From Clavibacter michiganensis (lineage in GTDB: Bacteria > Actinomycetota > Actinomycetes > Actinomycetales > Microbacteriaceae): DNA of 64,000 bases. The position numbers and the translations under genes are program-made. The notes below the pieces were generated by a model. The model saw only the letters and a list, made by a program, of their open reading frames with translations. It made no database searches and was not told the origin of the DNA. Position 1 is the first letter of the stretch. Every line of letters starts with the position of its first letter. Shown one piece after another: positions 1-8,674 of this stretch. The DNA lies in contig NZ_CP080437.1 of assembly GCF_021216655.1 (NCBI RefSeq), forward strand, positions 1,798,001-1,862,000, read 5' to 3'.

Positions 1-1117
1 ATGCCTCGGGGAGGCGGATGGTGAAGGTCGAGCCGCGGCCGGGACGGGACCAGACCCGCACGTCGCCGCCATGATTCTGCACGACGTGCTTGACGATGCT
101 GAGCCCGAGCCCCGTGCCGCCGGTGTCGCGGGCGCGGGCCTGGTCCACGCGGAAGAAGCGCTCGAAGATCCGGCCCTGCTCATCCTCGGGGATGCCGATG
201 CCCTGGTCGGTGACCACGACCTCGACGGCGCCGTCGTCGACCATGACGCCGATTCCGACGCGCGACCCGTCCGGCGAGTAGTTGACCGCGTTGCTCAGCA
301 GGTTGTGCACGGCCACGACGAGGAGGGCCTCGTCGCCGTAGACGGTCGAGCGCGACCGCTTGCCGCGCGCGAGCTCGATGCCGCGGAGCTCCGCGCCGAG
401 CCGCACCTGGTCGAGCGCGACGCTGATGACGTGGTCGACGTCGACGGGCTCCGCCTTCTCCAACGCGTTGGCCGCCTCGAGCCGCGAGAGCTCGATGATC
501 TCCTGCGTGATGCGCGCGAGCCGGGCCGACTCCGTGGTCAGCCGGGCGGCGAAGCGGCGCACCTGCACGGCGTCGTCGGCGCATGAGTCGAGCGCCTCGG
601 CGAGGAGCCCGACCGCGCCGATGGGCGTCTTGAGCTCGTGGCTGATGTTCGCCACGAAGTCGCGGCGCACCTGATCGAGGCGGTGCGACTCGGTGCGGTC
701 CTGCGCGAGGAGGAGCACGTACCTGGTGCCGAGGCGGGCGACGCGGACGTGCATCTGGAACTCGGCCGCGCCGAACGGGCCGCGCGCGAGCGACACCTCC
801 TCGGCGAGCGGCTCGCCGGACCGGCGCACGCGGTCGACCATGGAGACGAGCTCGGGGTGGACGAGCGCCTGGTGGAAGACCAGGCCGGAGGAGATGGCGC
901 CGGGCGACGCCTTCATCACGTTGTTGGAGGGATCCAGCACGATGCCCGCCGACTCGAGCGCCTCGAGCACCTGGTCCACGCCGTCGGGGACGACCGGGTT
1001 CGTGATCTCGACGGCGCGGTCGCCGCGGTCCGCCGCGTGGTTCAGCAGCCACACGAATCCCGCGCCGACCGCCAATCCGATGAGGAGGCAGACGAGCACC
1101 AACGCACCGGTGTCCAT
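1..1117 (-). CDS. senX3: Phosphate-type sensor histidine kinase (PhoR/SenX3-like), C-terminus cut by window edge
   Basis: Membrane-linked histidine kinase, 372 residues visible. It starts with one hydrophobic segment (about residues 5-25), followed by a PAS-like region, and then the DHp box FVANISHELKTPIG with the phospho-acceptor His near residue 160. The ATP-binding domain shows N-box NAVNYSPDGS, G1 DQGIGIPEDE, and GGTGLGLSIVKH before the edge. The start is the ATG at 1117: a TAGTGT -10 hexamer sits 6 nt upstream (1124-1129), suggesting a leaderless mRNA. It is divergent from phoU, and gpmA, ppk and pst are nearby; in mycobacteria senX3-regX3 lies next to gpm1, so the partner response regulator is expected just left of the window. 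PhoR would be an equally good name. No stop codon is seen because the gene runs off the edge. Confidence 0.9.
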   Translation of the reverse strand, partial: MDTGALVLVCLLIGLAVGAGFVWLLNHAADRGDRAVEITNPVVPDGVDQVLEALESAGIVLDPSNNVMKASPGAISSGLVFHQALVHPELVSMVDRVRRSGEPLAEEVSLARGPFGAAEFQMHVRVARLGTRYVLLLAQDRTESHRLDQVRRDFVANISHELKTPIGAVGLLAEALDSCADDAVQVRRFAARLTTESARLARITQEIIELSRLEAANALEKAEPVDVDHVISVALDQVRLGAELRGIELARGKRSRSTVYGDEALLVVAVHNLLSNAVNYSPDGSRVGIGVMVDDGAVEVVVTDQGIGIPEDEQGRIFERFFRVDQARARDTGGTGLGLSIVKHVVQNHGGDVRVWSRPGRGSTFTIRLPEA

Positions 1118-1321
1118 GCGCCCACACTAGGAGACGGCATCGGGGCGTCCCGGCCGTCAGGCCCCGCCGCACGGGCCACGAGGGCGCGAATTCAGCTCGC
1201 CGGCACCGTGCGTTAACCTCGCATGACCAGAGTCGGAGGATGTGGGCCCGTCACCAGGGGCCCGCCATGCCCGAGAACCACCCCGCCCCTCGCAGCGGGG
1301 CGGCCTGAAAGGACGTCCCCC

Positions 1322-1975
1322 ATGCGCGAAGTGTTCCAGCAGGAGCTCCACGAGGTCCAGGAGCGTCTCATCGAGATCTCCGCGCTCGTCGCCATCTCCA
1401 TCGAGAACGCGACCCGCGCGTTCAACGAGTCGAACGTCAGCCTCGCCGAGACCGTCATCGAGCAGGACCGCCGGATCGACGAGCTCGCCACGAGCCTCGA
1501 CGAGCTCGCGATCAACATCCTCGCCCGCCAGCAGCCGGTCGCCCGTGACCTGCGCATCGTCGTGAGCGCGCTCCGCATCAGCGCGTCGCTCGAGCGCATG
1601 GGCGACCTCGCCGAGCACATCGCGCAGCTGTCGCGCTACCGCTTCCCGGACAAGGTGGTCCCGAAGTCGCTGCGCCCCACCTTCCTGGAGCTCGGCCAGC
1701 TCGACGTGGCCATCGCGCGCAAGCTCACGGACCTCCTCACCACCGAGGACCCGAAGCTCGCCGAGGAGATCCGCAACGACGACGACCGCATCGACGAGCT
1801 GCACCTCAGCGTCTTCGACAAGGTGCTCGGCGAGACCTGGAAGGGCGCGGCCGTCGACACGGTCGACTCCACGCTCGCCAGCCGCTACCACGAGCGCTTC
1901 GCCGACCACGCGGTGTCCATCGCGAAGACCGTGCAGTACCTCGCGACCGGCGACTGGGTGCAGGCCGACGCCTGA
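1322..1975 (+). CDS. phoU: Phosphate signalling regulator PhoU
   Basis: A 217-residue all-helical PhoU protein, the negative modulator linking the Pst transporter to the PhoR/SenX3 kinase. Two repeats of the PhoU helical bundle are visible, with the family's acidic metal-binding-type motifs (ERMGDLAEHIAQ near residue 80 and the second-repeat counterpart RYHERFADHAVSIAKT near residue 185). The ATG at 1322 follows a GAAAGGACG ribosome-binding site; an upstream in-frame ATG at 1223 would add a low-complexity extension not found in the family and is rejected. It is divergent from the kinase gene and is followed by a strong bidirectional terminator. Confidence 0.95.
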   Translation: MREVFQQELHEVQERLIEISALVAISIENATRAFNESNVSLAETVIEQDRRIDELATSLDELAINILARQQPVARDLRIVVSALRISASLERMGDLAEHIAQLSRYRFPDKVVPKSLRPTFLELGQLDVAIARKLTDLLTTEDPKLAEEIRNDDDRIDELHLSVFDKVLGETWKGAAVDTVDSTLASRYHERFADHAVSIAKTVQYLATGDWVQADA

Positions 1976-2004
1976 TCCCGCCGCGGGCCACGACCCGCAG
2001 CGAT

Positions 2005-2043
2005 GACGAGAGCCCGACCGGATGATCCGGTCGGGCTCTCGTC
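2005..2043. terminator. Bidirectional Rho-independent-type terminator between phoU and gpmA
   Basis: A perfect 18-bp inverted repeat (GACGAGAGCCCGACCGGA and its complement) with a 3-nt TGA loop. It lies between two convergent genes, so it can stop transcription from both sides. Confidence 0.85.
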
Positions 2044-2059
2044 GTCCGTGCGGGTGGCG

Positions 2060-2815
2060 CTACTTCTTGCTGCCCTGCGCGGCCACGGCCGCGGCCCCGG
2101 CGGCGGCCGCCTCCGGGTCGAGGTACTCGCCGCCGGGGACGATCGGGCGGTAGTCCTCGTCGAGGCGGTAGACGAGGGGGATGCCGGTGGGGATGTTGAG
2201 CTCCGCGATGTCCGCGTCGGAGATGCCGTCGAGGTGCTTCACGAGCGCGCGCAGCGAGTTGCCGTGCGCCGTGACGAGCACGGTGCGGCCCGAGGCGAGG
2301 TCGGGCTGGATGTCGGACTCCCAGTAGGGCAGCATCCGCTCGATGACGTCCTTGAGGCACTCCGTGCGGGGCAGCGCGTCGCCGAGGTCCGCGTAGCGGG
2401 GGTCGCGCGACTGCGAGTACTCGTCGTCGTCGTCGATGGGGGGCGGCGGCACGTCGAAGGAGCGGCGCCAGGTGGCGAACTGCTCGGGGCCGTACTCGGC
2501 GAGGGTCTGCGCCTTGTCCTTGCCCTGCAGCGCGCCGTAGTGGCGCTCGTTGAGACGCCAGGTGCGCTGGATGGGGATCCACGAGCGGCCGGCGCGCTTG
2601 AGCGCGATGTTGGCGGTGTCGATGGCGCGGATGAGGACGGAGGTGTGCAGCACGTCGGGGAGGATGCCGGACTCGGCGAGGAGCTCGCCGGCGCGCTGGC
2701 CCTCCGCGACGCCCTGCTCGCTCAGCTCGACGTCTACCCATCCGGTGAACAGGTTCTTCTGGTTCCAGTCGCTGTTGCCGTGACGCAGCAGCACGAGGGT
2801 GCGGGGTTCAGCCAT
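2060..2815 (-). CDS. gpmA: 2,3-bisphosphoglycerate-dependent phosphoglycerate mutase
   Basis: Glycolytic enzyme interconverting 3- and 2-phosphoglycerate, 251 residues (usual dPGM length about 250). The phospho-His motif [10 protein letters not shown] is at residues 9-18, [13 protein letters not shown] is around residue 90, and the second catalytic His is in [11 protein letters not shown]. The ATG at 2815 has a TAGGCT -10 element 6 nt upstream (2822-2827), so it is probably leaderless. Its position next to a SenX3/PhoR-like kinase and phoU matches the gpm1-senX3-regX3 neighbourhood of other actinobacteria. Confidence 0.95.
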   Translation of the reverse strand: MAEPRTLVLLRHGNSDWNQKNLFTGWVDVELSEQGVAEGQRAGELLAESGILPDVLHTSVLIRAIDTANIALKRAGRSWIPIQRTWRLNERHYGALQGKDKAQTLAEYGPEQFATWRRSFDVPPPPIDDDDEYSQSRDPRYADLGDALPRTECLKDVIERMLPYWESDIQPDLASGRTVLVTAHGNSLRALVKHLDGISDADIAELNIPTGIPLVYRLDEDYRPIVPGGEYLDPEAAAAGAAAVAAQGSKK

Positions 2816-2850
2816 GCCGCCAGCCTATCGAGCGATGGGAGACTGATCCC

Positions 2851-3663
2851 ATGCCGGGCGCCGCCTCCCCCGTCGGCTCCGTGACCCGCGGGACGACCAA
2901 CACGAACCGCCTCCGGCGTGTCGACAGGTGGATCGCGACCCTCGGCTCCCTGCGCACCGCTCCCGCGCCGCTCGTCGTGGACCTCGGCTACGGCGCGAGC
3001 GGGATCACCGCGCTCGAGATGCACCGGCGGCTGCGCGCGACGCGGCCGGACGTGCGCGTCGTGGGGATCGAGATCGAGCCGGGGCGCGTGGCGCGCGCCC
3101 GGGAGCAGCTCGCGGCGTGGCCCGACGCGTCGGCCCGGGAGCGGATCTCCTTCGTGCGCGGCGGGTTCGAGGTGCCGTTGCCCGGGGGCGAGCGCGCCAC
3201 GGTGATCCGCGCGTTCAACGTGCTGCGGCAGTACGACGAGGCGGAGGTGCCGGCCGCCTGGGCGCGCATGGCGGCGCGGCTGGCGCCCGGCGGGTCCGTG
3301 GTGGAGGGCACCTGCGACGAGATCGGCCGGGTCGCGAGCTGGATCGACGTGCGCGAGGACGGGCCGCGCAGCCTCACGATCTCGCTCCGCCTGGCAGGGC
3401 TGGAGCTGCCGTCGATCGTGGCCGAGCGGCTGCCGAAGGCGCTCATCCACCGCAACGTCCCGGGCGAGCGCGTGCACGCGGTGCTCGCCCTCCTCGACCG
3501 CAGCTGGATCCTCAGCGCCCCGCTCGGCGTGTACGGCCCCCGGCAGCAGTGGCTGGGCACGGTGCGGCGGATGCGCGACGCGGGCGTCCCCGTCGAGGGC
3601 GGGCGCGCCCGGTGGCGGCTGGGCGAGCTGACCGTGCCGTGGTCGGCGGTCGCGCCCGCCTAG
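2851..3663 (+). CDS. Class I SAM-dependent methyltransferase-like protein
   Basis: A 270-residue protein with a Rossmann-type SAM-binding motif I, VVDLGYGASGITALEMH (about residues 44-60), followed by the acidic strand end VVGIEIEP that would hold the ribose hydroxyls, and an FNVLRQYDE segment further on. The substrate is unknown. It is divergent from gpmA (35-nt gap) and convergent with the next gene, with a 4-nt overlap of stop codons. I recognise the fold but not a specific function. Confidence 0.75.
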   Translation: MPGAASPVGSVTRGTTNTNRLRRVDRWIATLGSLRTAPAPLVVDLGYGASGITALEMHRRLRATRPDVRVVGIEIEPGRVARAREQLAAWPDASARERISFVRGGFEVPLPGGERATVIRAFNVLRQYDEAEVPAAWARMAARLAPGGSVVEGTCDEIGRVASWIDVREDGPRSLTISLRLAGLELPSIVAERLPKALIHRNVPGERVHAVLALLDRSWILSAPLGVYGPRQQWLGTVRRMRDAGVPVEGGRARWRLGELTVPWSAVAPA

Positions 3664-4781
3664 ACCTCGGGCAGCGCCTGTCGCGCGGTCGCGGCGTCGA
3701 CGCCGGCGGCCACCTGCAGGTCGACGAGGAGCGGCCGCAGCAGCATCACGAGCATCACCTCGCCCACGGGGGCGCCGGGGATGAGCTCGCGCGGATCCAG
3801 CCGCACGGCCACGAGCACGAGGTTCTGCTGGGCGAGGGGCGCGGCCGACGGATCCGACAGGCTCTGGCCGAGGAGGTTCACGCCGTTGGAGACGGTGGCG
3901 AGCAACTCCGCGAGCACCGGGCGGCGCACGCGGTCGACCACGAGGAAGTCGATGCGCCGCGAGATCACGCGCAGGTTCCGCACCGCCAGGTCCATGCCGT
4001 CGAGCACGCGGCGCTGGGCGCGCAGCTCCGGCAGGTGGCGGCGCAGGAACGGCGAGATGCGCGCGATGGAGAGGGCCGAGTCGGCCGCCGCGCTCCACGC
4101 GTCGATGAGCGGCTGGGTGCGGCGGAGGCGGTCGAGCGCGCGGTCGGCGGCGGTCGCGTCGCCGAGCCGCAGCGCCGTGACGAGCGACGTGAGCGCGTAG
4201 GAGCACTCGGAGAAGACGCGGCGGGCCTCGCGCAGGGCTTGGCGCCTGGGATCCCGCGGGATGAGCGCCGTCGCCAGCAGCGCCACCGCGCCGCCCACGA
4301 GCCCGTCGACGCTGCGGACGAACACCCCGCCCGGCGGCGCGGGCAGCAGCGCGACGAGCACGGCCTGCACGCCGGCGGCGACGGCGAACGCGGCGTTCGA
4401 CGACAGCAGCCGCGCCACCAGCAGCGTGGCCAGGATGATGACGAACAGCTGCCAGGCACCGCGTCCGATGCCGAGCAGGAGCACCTCGCTGAGCGTGATC
4501 CCGACGGTCATGCCGATCGCCGTCTCGAGCACCCGGACCGGCCGCGCGTCGCGGACGAAGCCGAGGCTCGTGATCGTGACGGTCGTCGCGAGCAGCGGGG
4601 TGTCGTGGCCGAGGACGTGGTGCGCGAAGGCCCAGCCGCCCGTCGCCGCGACGGCGATCTGCAGGGCGGCGGGCGCGGATCCCCAGAGGCGCAGGAGCGC
4701 GGCGCGCGGATCCGCCCGGTGCCTCAGGGTGCGGGCGGCACGGGCCGACCGCTCCCGCGCGCGCTCAGCGGCGGACCGCAC
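3660..4781 (-). CDS. FUSC-family (aromatic acid exporter-like) membrane protein
   Basis: A 373-residue protein with about six hydrophobic segments between residues 35 and 175 and a soluble, Arg-rich helical C-terminal half. The TM region (AAATGGWAFAHHVLG, TTVTITSLGFVRDARPVR, GMTVGITLSEVLL) resembles FUSC/YccS-type inner-membrane proteins linked to efflux of aromatic acids. The start is the GTG at 4781, overlapping the 3' end of ygfZ by 17 nt, so it is the last gene of a four-gene minus-strand operon. Its substrate cannot be read from sequence. Confidence 0.75.
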   Translation of the reverse strand: MRSAAERARERSARAARTLRHRADPRAALLRLWGSAPAALQIAVAATGGWAFAHHVLGHDTPLLATTVTITSLGFVRDARPVRVLETAIGMTVGITLSEVLLLGIGRGAWQLFVIILATLLVARLLSSNAAFAVAAGVQAVLVALLPAPPGGVFVRSVDGLVGGAVALLATALIPRDPRRQALREARRVFSECSYALTSLVTALRLGDATAADRALDRLRRTQPLIDAWSAAADSALSIARISPFLRRHLPELRAQRRVLDGMDLAVRNLRVISRRIDFLVVDRVRRPVLAELLATVSNGVNLLGQSLSDPSAAPLAQQNLVLVAVRLDPRELIPGAPVGEVMLVMLLRPLLVDLQVAAGVDAATARQALPEV

Positions 4782-5919
4782 CGAGCCGCGGCAGGCGGGG
4801 GACGTCGGCCGAGCGGCCGGCGTCGGTGGGCACGATCGCGTCCTGCATGGCCTGGACCCGCACGTCGTCGGCGACGACCTCGAGCTGGAGGCCGGGATCC
4901 ACGTTGCGGCGCACGACCGCGAGCGCGACCGGGCCGAGCTCGTGGTGCAGCGCGCTCGAGGTGACGGCCCCGACGACCTCGCCCGGGGTGCCGTCGGCGG
5001 CGGCGGGGAGCCGCACCTCGGATCCGGCCCCCGGCAGCACCGCGTCGGATCCGTCGAGCTGCAGCAGCACGAGGCGGCGCGGCGGCCGGCCCAGGTTGTG
5101 CACCTTGGCGACCGTCTCCTGCCCGCGGTAGCAGCCCTTGCTGAGGTGCACGGCGCTGCGCAGCCAATCGAGCTCGTGCGGGATGGTGCGGTCGTCGACC
5201 TCGGTGGCGAAGCGCGGGCGCCACGCGGCGATGCGCAGGGCCTCGGCGGCGAGCACGCCCGCGACGGGCAGCTCGCCGGACACGGCCCGCGCGACGACGG
5301 CCGGCAGCGCCGACCGCGGCACGAGGCGCTCGCTCCAGGTCCAGCCCTCGCCCGGGTGCGACGCGGCCGCCGCGTACTGGTGGCCGCCGGGGACGACGTG
5401 GGCCCACGGGTCGCGCCACACGAGCGGCACGCCGGCGGGCGCCGCGACGGGGAGGTCGGGCTCGCCGAGCGTGCCGATGACGGCCAGCTCAGCCGTGCGA
5501 TCGGCGGGCTCGACCCGGAGCATGAAGCGCATCCGCTGCAGGTACGCGAGCAGCGACGCCGCGTCGCCGGCGCCGAGCAGGAGCCACGTGGTGACGCCGT
5601 CGTCGAGCACGCCGACCGCGTGCTCGAGGCGGCCGTTCTGGTCGAGGAAGAGGGTCTCCGCGGAGTCGCCGGGCGCGAGGCCGCGCAACGACTGGCTGGT
5701 GATGGAGTCGAGCCAGGTCAGCCGGTCCTCGCCCGTGATGGAGAGCACGGCCCGGTGCGAGAGGTCGACGATCGCGGTGCCCGCGGCGAGCGCGCGCTGC
5801 TCCGCGACCAGGGATCCGAGGTGCGCGGGCACGCCCGCATCCGGACCGTCCGCGGCGACGGTGCCGGGCAGGTCGAGGAAGGGCGAGCGGGCGACGACGG
5901 GACCGGGGTCAGTCGACAT
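4765..5919 (-). CDS. ygfZ: Folate-binding YgfZ-type protein (Fe-S cluster repair/assembly)
   Basis: A 384-residue GcvT-like protein. The diagnostic YgfZ motif K-G-C-Y-x-G-Q-E appears as LSKGCYRGQETVAKVHN. The family uses folate and helps maintain certain Fe-S enzymes. I chose the ATG at 5919 (MSTDPG): the longer in-frame start at 6042 would run deep into the upstream gene, whereas 5919 gives an 11-nt overlap typical of translational coupling. The upstream partner is a nitrobindin-like haem protein gene, a common neighbour of ygfZ in actinobacteria. Confidence 0.9.
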   Translation of the reverse strand: MSTDPGPVVARSPFLDLPGTVAADGPDAGVPAHLGSLVAEQRALAAGTAIVDLSHRAVLSITGEDRLTWLDSITSQSLRGLAPGDSAETLFLDQNGRLEHAVGVLDDGVTTWLLLGAGDAASLLAYLQRMRFMLRVEPADRTAELAVIGTLGEPDLPVAAPAGVPLVWRDPWAHVVPGGHQYAAAASHPGEGWTWSERLVPRSALPAVVARAVSGELPVAGVLAAEALRIAAWRPRFATEVDDRTIPHELDWLRSAVHLSKGCYRGQETVAKVHNLGRPPRRLVLLQLDGSDAVLPGAGSEVRLPAAADGTPGEVVGAVTSSALHHELGPVALAVVRRNVDPGLQLEVVADDVRVQAMQDAIVPTDAGRSADVPRLPRLGAVRR

Positions 5920-6508
5920 GCGACACCCGCCCGGAGGCGTGCGTGCGCAGCGGCTGGCCGAGCGCCGCGATGTCCCACGCCCAGAGCAGGTCGCGCTCGA
6001 CGAGGCCGTAGAGCCGGGTGGCGCCCGTGTAGGCCTTGGCACCCTCGGTGCGGAGCACGGCGTCGGTCGCGAGGTCGATGCGCGCGCTCTTCACCTGGCC
6101 GACGTAGAGCTCGCTGACCCCGCCCGGATGCACGAGCGCGACCTCGACGTCGAACCCGCCGTCCGCGTTGCGGAGCGTCTCGACCTCCTCGGCCGTCGTG
6201 AACGGGCGCTCGCCGGTGGGCGGCAGCATCGCCGGACCCGGGTCGCCGTCGGTGACGCGGCGTCGCAGCCGCCAGTAGCCGGTCTCCGTGACGAAGGGCA
6301 CGGGCCCGTCGTCACCCTCGACCCACGCGTACGAGGAGTAGTTGAGATGCGGCAGCCCGTCGTGGCTGAAGCTGATGCGCTGGCCGAACTCGCGGCGGAC
6401 GACGTCGTCCCCGACCGCGTACTCGACGACGCCCGTGCCCTCCCAGACGCCGAGGAGCCAGGACAGCGGGACGAGCTCGGCGGGGAGGCCGGTCGGGATC
6501 TCGATCAT
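5909..6508 (-). CDS. FABP-like / nitrobindin-type haem-binding beta-barrel protein
   Basis: A 199-residue protein of the actinobacterial FABP/nitrobindin (former DUF1794) family: LSWLLGVWEGTGVVEY near the N-terminus is the family GxWxGxG-type motif, followed by alternating beta strands. Some members bind ferric haem and react with nitric oxide or peroxynitrite; that role here is inferred from the family. It overlaps ygfZ by 11 nt downstream, and a 38-residue membrane peptide gene ends 11 nt upstream. Confidence 0.85.
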   Translation of the reverse strand: MIEIPTGLPAELVPLSWLLGVWEGTGVVEYAVGDDVVRREFGQRISFSHDGLPHLNYSSYAWVEGDDGPVPFVTETGYWRLRRRVTDGDPGPAMLPPTGERPFTTAEEVETLRNADGGFDVEVALVHPGGVSELYVGQVKSARIDLATDAVLRTEGAKAYTGATRLYGLVERDLLWAWDIAALGQPLRTHASGRVSHVD

Positions 6509-6519
6509 GCGGCGCGCGG

Positions 6520-6636
6520 TCAGCGCTGGCCGCGGAAGAGGTTGTAGACCACGACGAGCGAGACCCAGCCGATGGAGAGGCTCGCCAGGACCAGCAGTCC
6601 GGTGAAGAAGAGTTCCAGAGCAAGCAGCGACGACAT
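6520..6636 (-). CDS. 38-residue single-pass membrane peptide
   Basis: A small ORF too short for usual gene lists. It has a few polar residues, one long hydrophobic helix (LELFFTGLLVLASLSIGWVS, about residues 7-26, continuing with LVVVYNLF) and ends FRGQR, so it should be an N-out or N-in single-span protein with a basic tail. The ATG at 6636 has a TAGATT -10 hexamer 6 nt upstream (6643-6648), matching the leaderless promoters seen elsewhere. It stops 11 nt before the nitrobindin-like gene and so heads that operon. The function is unknown. Confidence 0.65.
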   Translation of the reverse strand: MSSLLALELFFTGLLVLASLSIGWVSLVVVYNLFRGQR

Positions 6637-6679
6637 GGCCCCAATCTACCCCACGGGTGGCCGGATCCGACCGGTCGGT

Positions 6680-6946
6680 CTAGGCGGCGACGGGCACGAG
6701 GAGCACGACGACGGTGGCCGCGGCGAGCACGAGCACGGCTCCCACGACGCTGCCGACGGCGCGGTCGACGAAGCCGGTCTTGCGGGGCAGCGCCAGCTGG
6801 ATCACGAAGGTCCCGATGACGCACGTGGCGAGCACGAGCGGGAACCATCGCGGGGCCGCGTCGGGGCCGACGGCCATCGCCACCACGACCGCGCCGACGG
6901 CGGCGGCCAGCCAGACGGGGACGAGGCTGCGCAGGGGGGAGGTCAC
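6680..6946 (-). CDS. Small three-span membrane protein, hypothetical
   Basis: About 88 residues with three hydrophobic stretches ([56 protein letters not shown]) and a short basic loop [13 protein letters not shown] chose the GTG at 6946, which has an AGGA sequence 7 nt upstream; a GTG at 6964 is possible but lies almost on a TGATAC hexamer. It is divergent from glnR with only about 50 nt between starts. I do not recognise a function. Confidence 0.6.
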   Translation of the reverse strand: MTSPLRSLVPVWLAAAVGAVVVAMAVGPDAAPRWFPLVLATCVIGTFVIQLALPRKTGFVDRAVGSVVGAVLVLAAATVVVLLVPVAA

Positions 6947-6999
6947 CCCGCAATCCTGCCCCACGTATCATGGGGGGAATTCATCCATGGAGGATCCCT

Positions 7000-7698
7000 G
7001 TGGCCCAGCTGTTGATCCTGACCTCGTCCGCGGACACCGACGTGCTCCCGGCGCTCGGGCTCCTCAGCCACCGGACGCGGCACATCCAGGCGGATGCGGC
7101 GAGCCTGGTGAACGCCCCCGCGGCCGATCTCGTCCTGGTCGACGCCCGACGCGACCTCGCCAGCGCGAAGTCGCTCTGCAAGATCCTCACCACCACGGGC
7201 GGCGGCACGCCGCTCATCCTCGTGCTCACCGAGGGCGGGCTCACGGCGGTCAGCGCCGACTGGGGCGCGACCGACGTGATCCTCGACTCCGCCGGCCCCG
7301 CCGAGGTGGACGCGCGCGTGCGCCTCGTCATCGGCCGCGCGGCGCTCGAGCACACGGGCAGCAAGATCCAGGCGTCCGGGGTCGTCATCGACGAGGCGAG
7401 CTACTCCGCCAAGGTGCACGGCAAGCCGCTCGACCTCACCTTCAAGGAGTTCGAGCTGCTCCGCTTCTTCGCGAGCCACCCGTCGCGGGTCTTCACGCGC
7501 GAGCAGCTGCTCAGCGAGGTGTGGGGCTACGACTACTTCGGCGGCACGCGTACGGTCGACGTGCACGTGCGGCGCCTGCGGGCGAAGCTCGGCGACCTCG
7601 AGTCGCTCATCGGCACGGTGCGCAACGTCGGCTACCGCTTCAACGTGTACGAGGAGGACAGTGAGCGCGTTCCCGCCCCCACCGATCCCGGCGCCTGA
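7000..7698 (+). CDS. glnR: GlnR-like OmpR-family orphan response regulator
   Basis: A 232-residue protein with an atypical receiver domain and a winged-helix DNA-binding domain. The DNA-binding part ([59 protein letters not shown]) and the receiver half (VTEGGL-type [14 protein letters not shown]) resemble Streptomyces and mycobacterial GlnR, the nitrogen regulator that has no cognate kinase. The GTG at 7000 is preceded by GGAGGAT. A TATCAT hexamer lies at 6966-6971. Its 3' end overlaps mshD by 38 nt, the same order as glnR-mshD-phoT in Mycobacterium tuberculosis. Confidence 0.85.
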   Translation: MAQLLILTSSADTDVLPALGLLSHRTRHIQADAASLVNAPAADLVLVDARRDLASAKSLCKILTTTGGGTPLILVLTEGGLTAVSADWGATDVILDSAGPAEVDARVRLVIGRAALEHTGSKIQASGVVIDEASYSAKVHGKPLDLTFKEFELLRFFASHPSRVFTREQLLSEVWGYDYFGGTRTVDVHVRRLRAKLGDLESLIGTVRNVGYRFNVYEEDSERVPAPTDPGA

Positions 7699-8581
7699 CG
7701 CCTCCCGCGTCGCCCGCGTCGAGCCCACCCCCGACGTCGTCCGCGGGATCCTCGAGCTCGGCGACCGCGCCCGCGCGGACGACGGCGTCGCCCCGTTCAA
7801 CGAGCAGACCCGCCTCACGCTCGGCACGGAGGACGGCCCCGCCCTCCTCGTGGTCCAGGGGACGGACGGCCGCCCGATCGGCGCGGCCGTGGCTGCGCGC
7901 GGAGACGGCGGGATCGAGGCCGAGATCGTCGTGGATCCGGCTCGCCGCCGCCGCGGCGTCGGCCGCGCGCTCCTCGACGCCGTGCTCGCGGAGGCCGCGG
8001 GATCCCCCGTCTCCGTCTGGGCGCACGGCGACCACCCGGGCGCGCGCGCCCTCGCCGCCGCGACCGGACTCGACCGGGCCCGCGAGCTCCTGCAGCTGCG
8101 CGCGTCGGTCGCCGAGGCGCGCACGGGCCTCGGCGAGCGCCCGATGCCCGCCGGCCTCGCGCTCTCCTCCTTCACCGCCGACGACGCCGACGACTGGGTC
8201 GCGCTCAACGCGCGGGCCTTCGCGAGCCACCCCGAGCAGGGCCGCATGACCCGCGGCGACCTCGACGACCGCGTCGCCGAGCCGTGGTTCGACCCGGCCC
8301 TCCTGCTCCTCGCCCGCGACGCCGACGGCCGGCTGGCCGGCTTCCACTGGCTCAAGGTGGAGGGCGGACAGGCGGAGGTGTACGTGCTCGGCGTGGATCC
8401 CGACCGCGCGGCCCGCGGGCTCGGATCAGCGCTCCTCGCCGCGGGCCTCGACCTGCTCGCCGCGCGCGGCCTCGACGAGGTGGACCTCTACGTCGAGGCC
8501 GACAACGCGCCCGCCCTCGCGCTCTACCGACGGGCCGCGTTCCGCGACGCCGCGGTCGACGTCCAGTACCGCCGCGCCTGA
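7661..8581 (+). CDS. mshD: Mycothiol synthase (GNAT acetyltransferase MshD)
   Basis: Last step of mycothiol synthesis: transfers acetyl from acetyl-CoA to Cys-GlcN-inositol. The 306-residue protein has two tandem GNAT domains. The N-terminal one carries [18 protein letters not shown] (acetyl-CoA loop, about residues 90-105); the C-terminal one ends with [20 protein letters not shown] and [18 protein letters not shown]. The GTG at 7661 lies inside the end of glnR and follows GAGGAGGAC, so the two are translationally coupled. Length and position agree with MshD of other actinobacteria. Confidence 0.92.
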   Translation: MSAFPPPPIPAPDASRVARVEPTPDVVRGILELGDRARADDGVAPFNEQTRLTLGTEDGPALLVVQGTDGRPIGAAVAARGDGGIEAEIVVDPARRRRGVGRALLDAVLAEAAGSPVSVWAHGDHPGARALAAATGLDRARELLQLRASVAEARTGLGERPMPAGLALSSFTADDADDWVALNARAFASHPEQGRMTRGDLDDRVAEPWFDPALLLLARDADGRLAGFHWLKVEGGQAEVYVLGVDPDRAARGLGSALLAAGLDLLAARGLDEVDLYVEADNAPALALYRRAAFRDAAVDVQYRRA

Positions 8582-8614
8582 TCCCCGCGCCTCCCCCGGC
8601 GCTACCCTGATGCG

Positions 8615-8636
8615 GTTCACCCTGCGTTCACCTGCC
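8615..8636 (+). promoter_or_regulatory. Candidate PHO box (PhoP/RegX3 site) upstream of ppk
   Basis: Two direct 11-nt units in tandem, GTTCACCCTGC and GTTCACCTGCC, matching the GTTCACC-type PHO-box unit described for Streptomyces PhoP. It ends 26 nt before a CATGAT hexamer (8663-8668), which is 6 nt before the ppk ATG. Confidence 0.75.
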
Positions 8637-8674
8637 GGAGGGCGGAGCGCACACCACGATGCCATGATGGGCGG

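Noticed and set aside
1199..1230. A third PHO box between the kinase gene and phoU (GTTAACCTCGC)
   Set aside because: Only one poor unit; the next 11 nt (ATGACCAGAGT) do not repeat it.
2928..4964. A 678-codon plus-strand frame over the methyltransferase, FUSC and ygfZ genes
   Set aside because: Arg/Ala-rich shadow product; the three real genes have clear domains in other frames.
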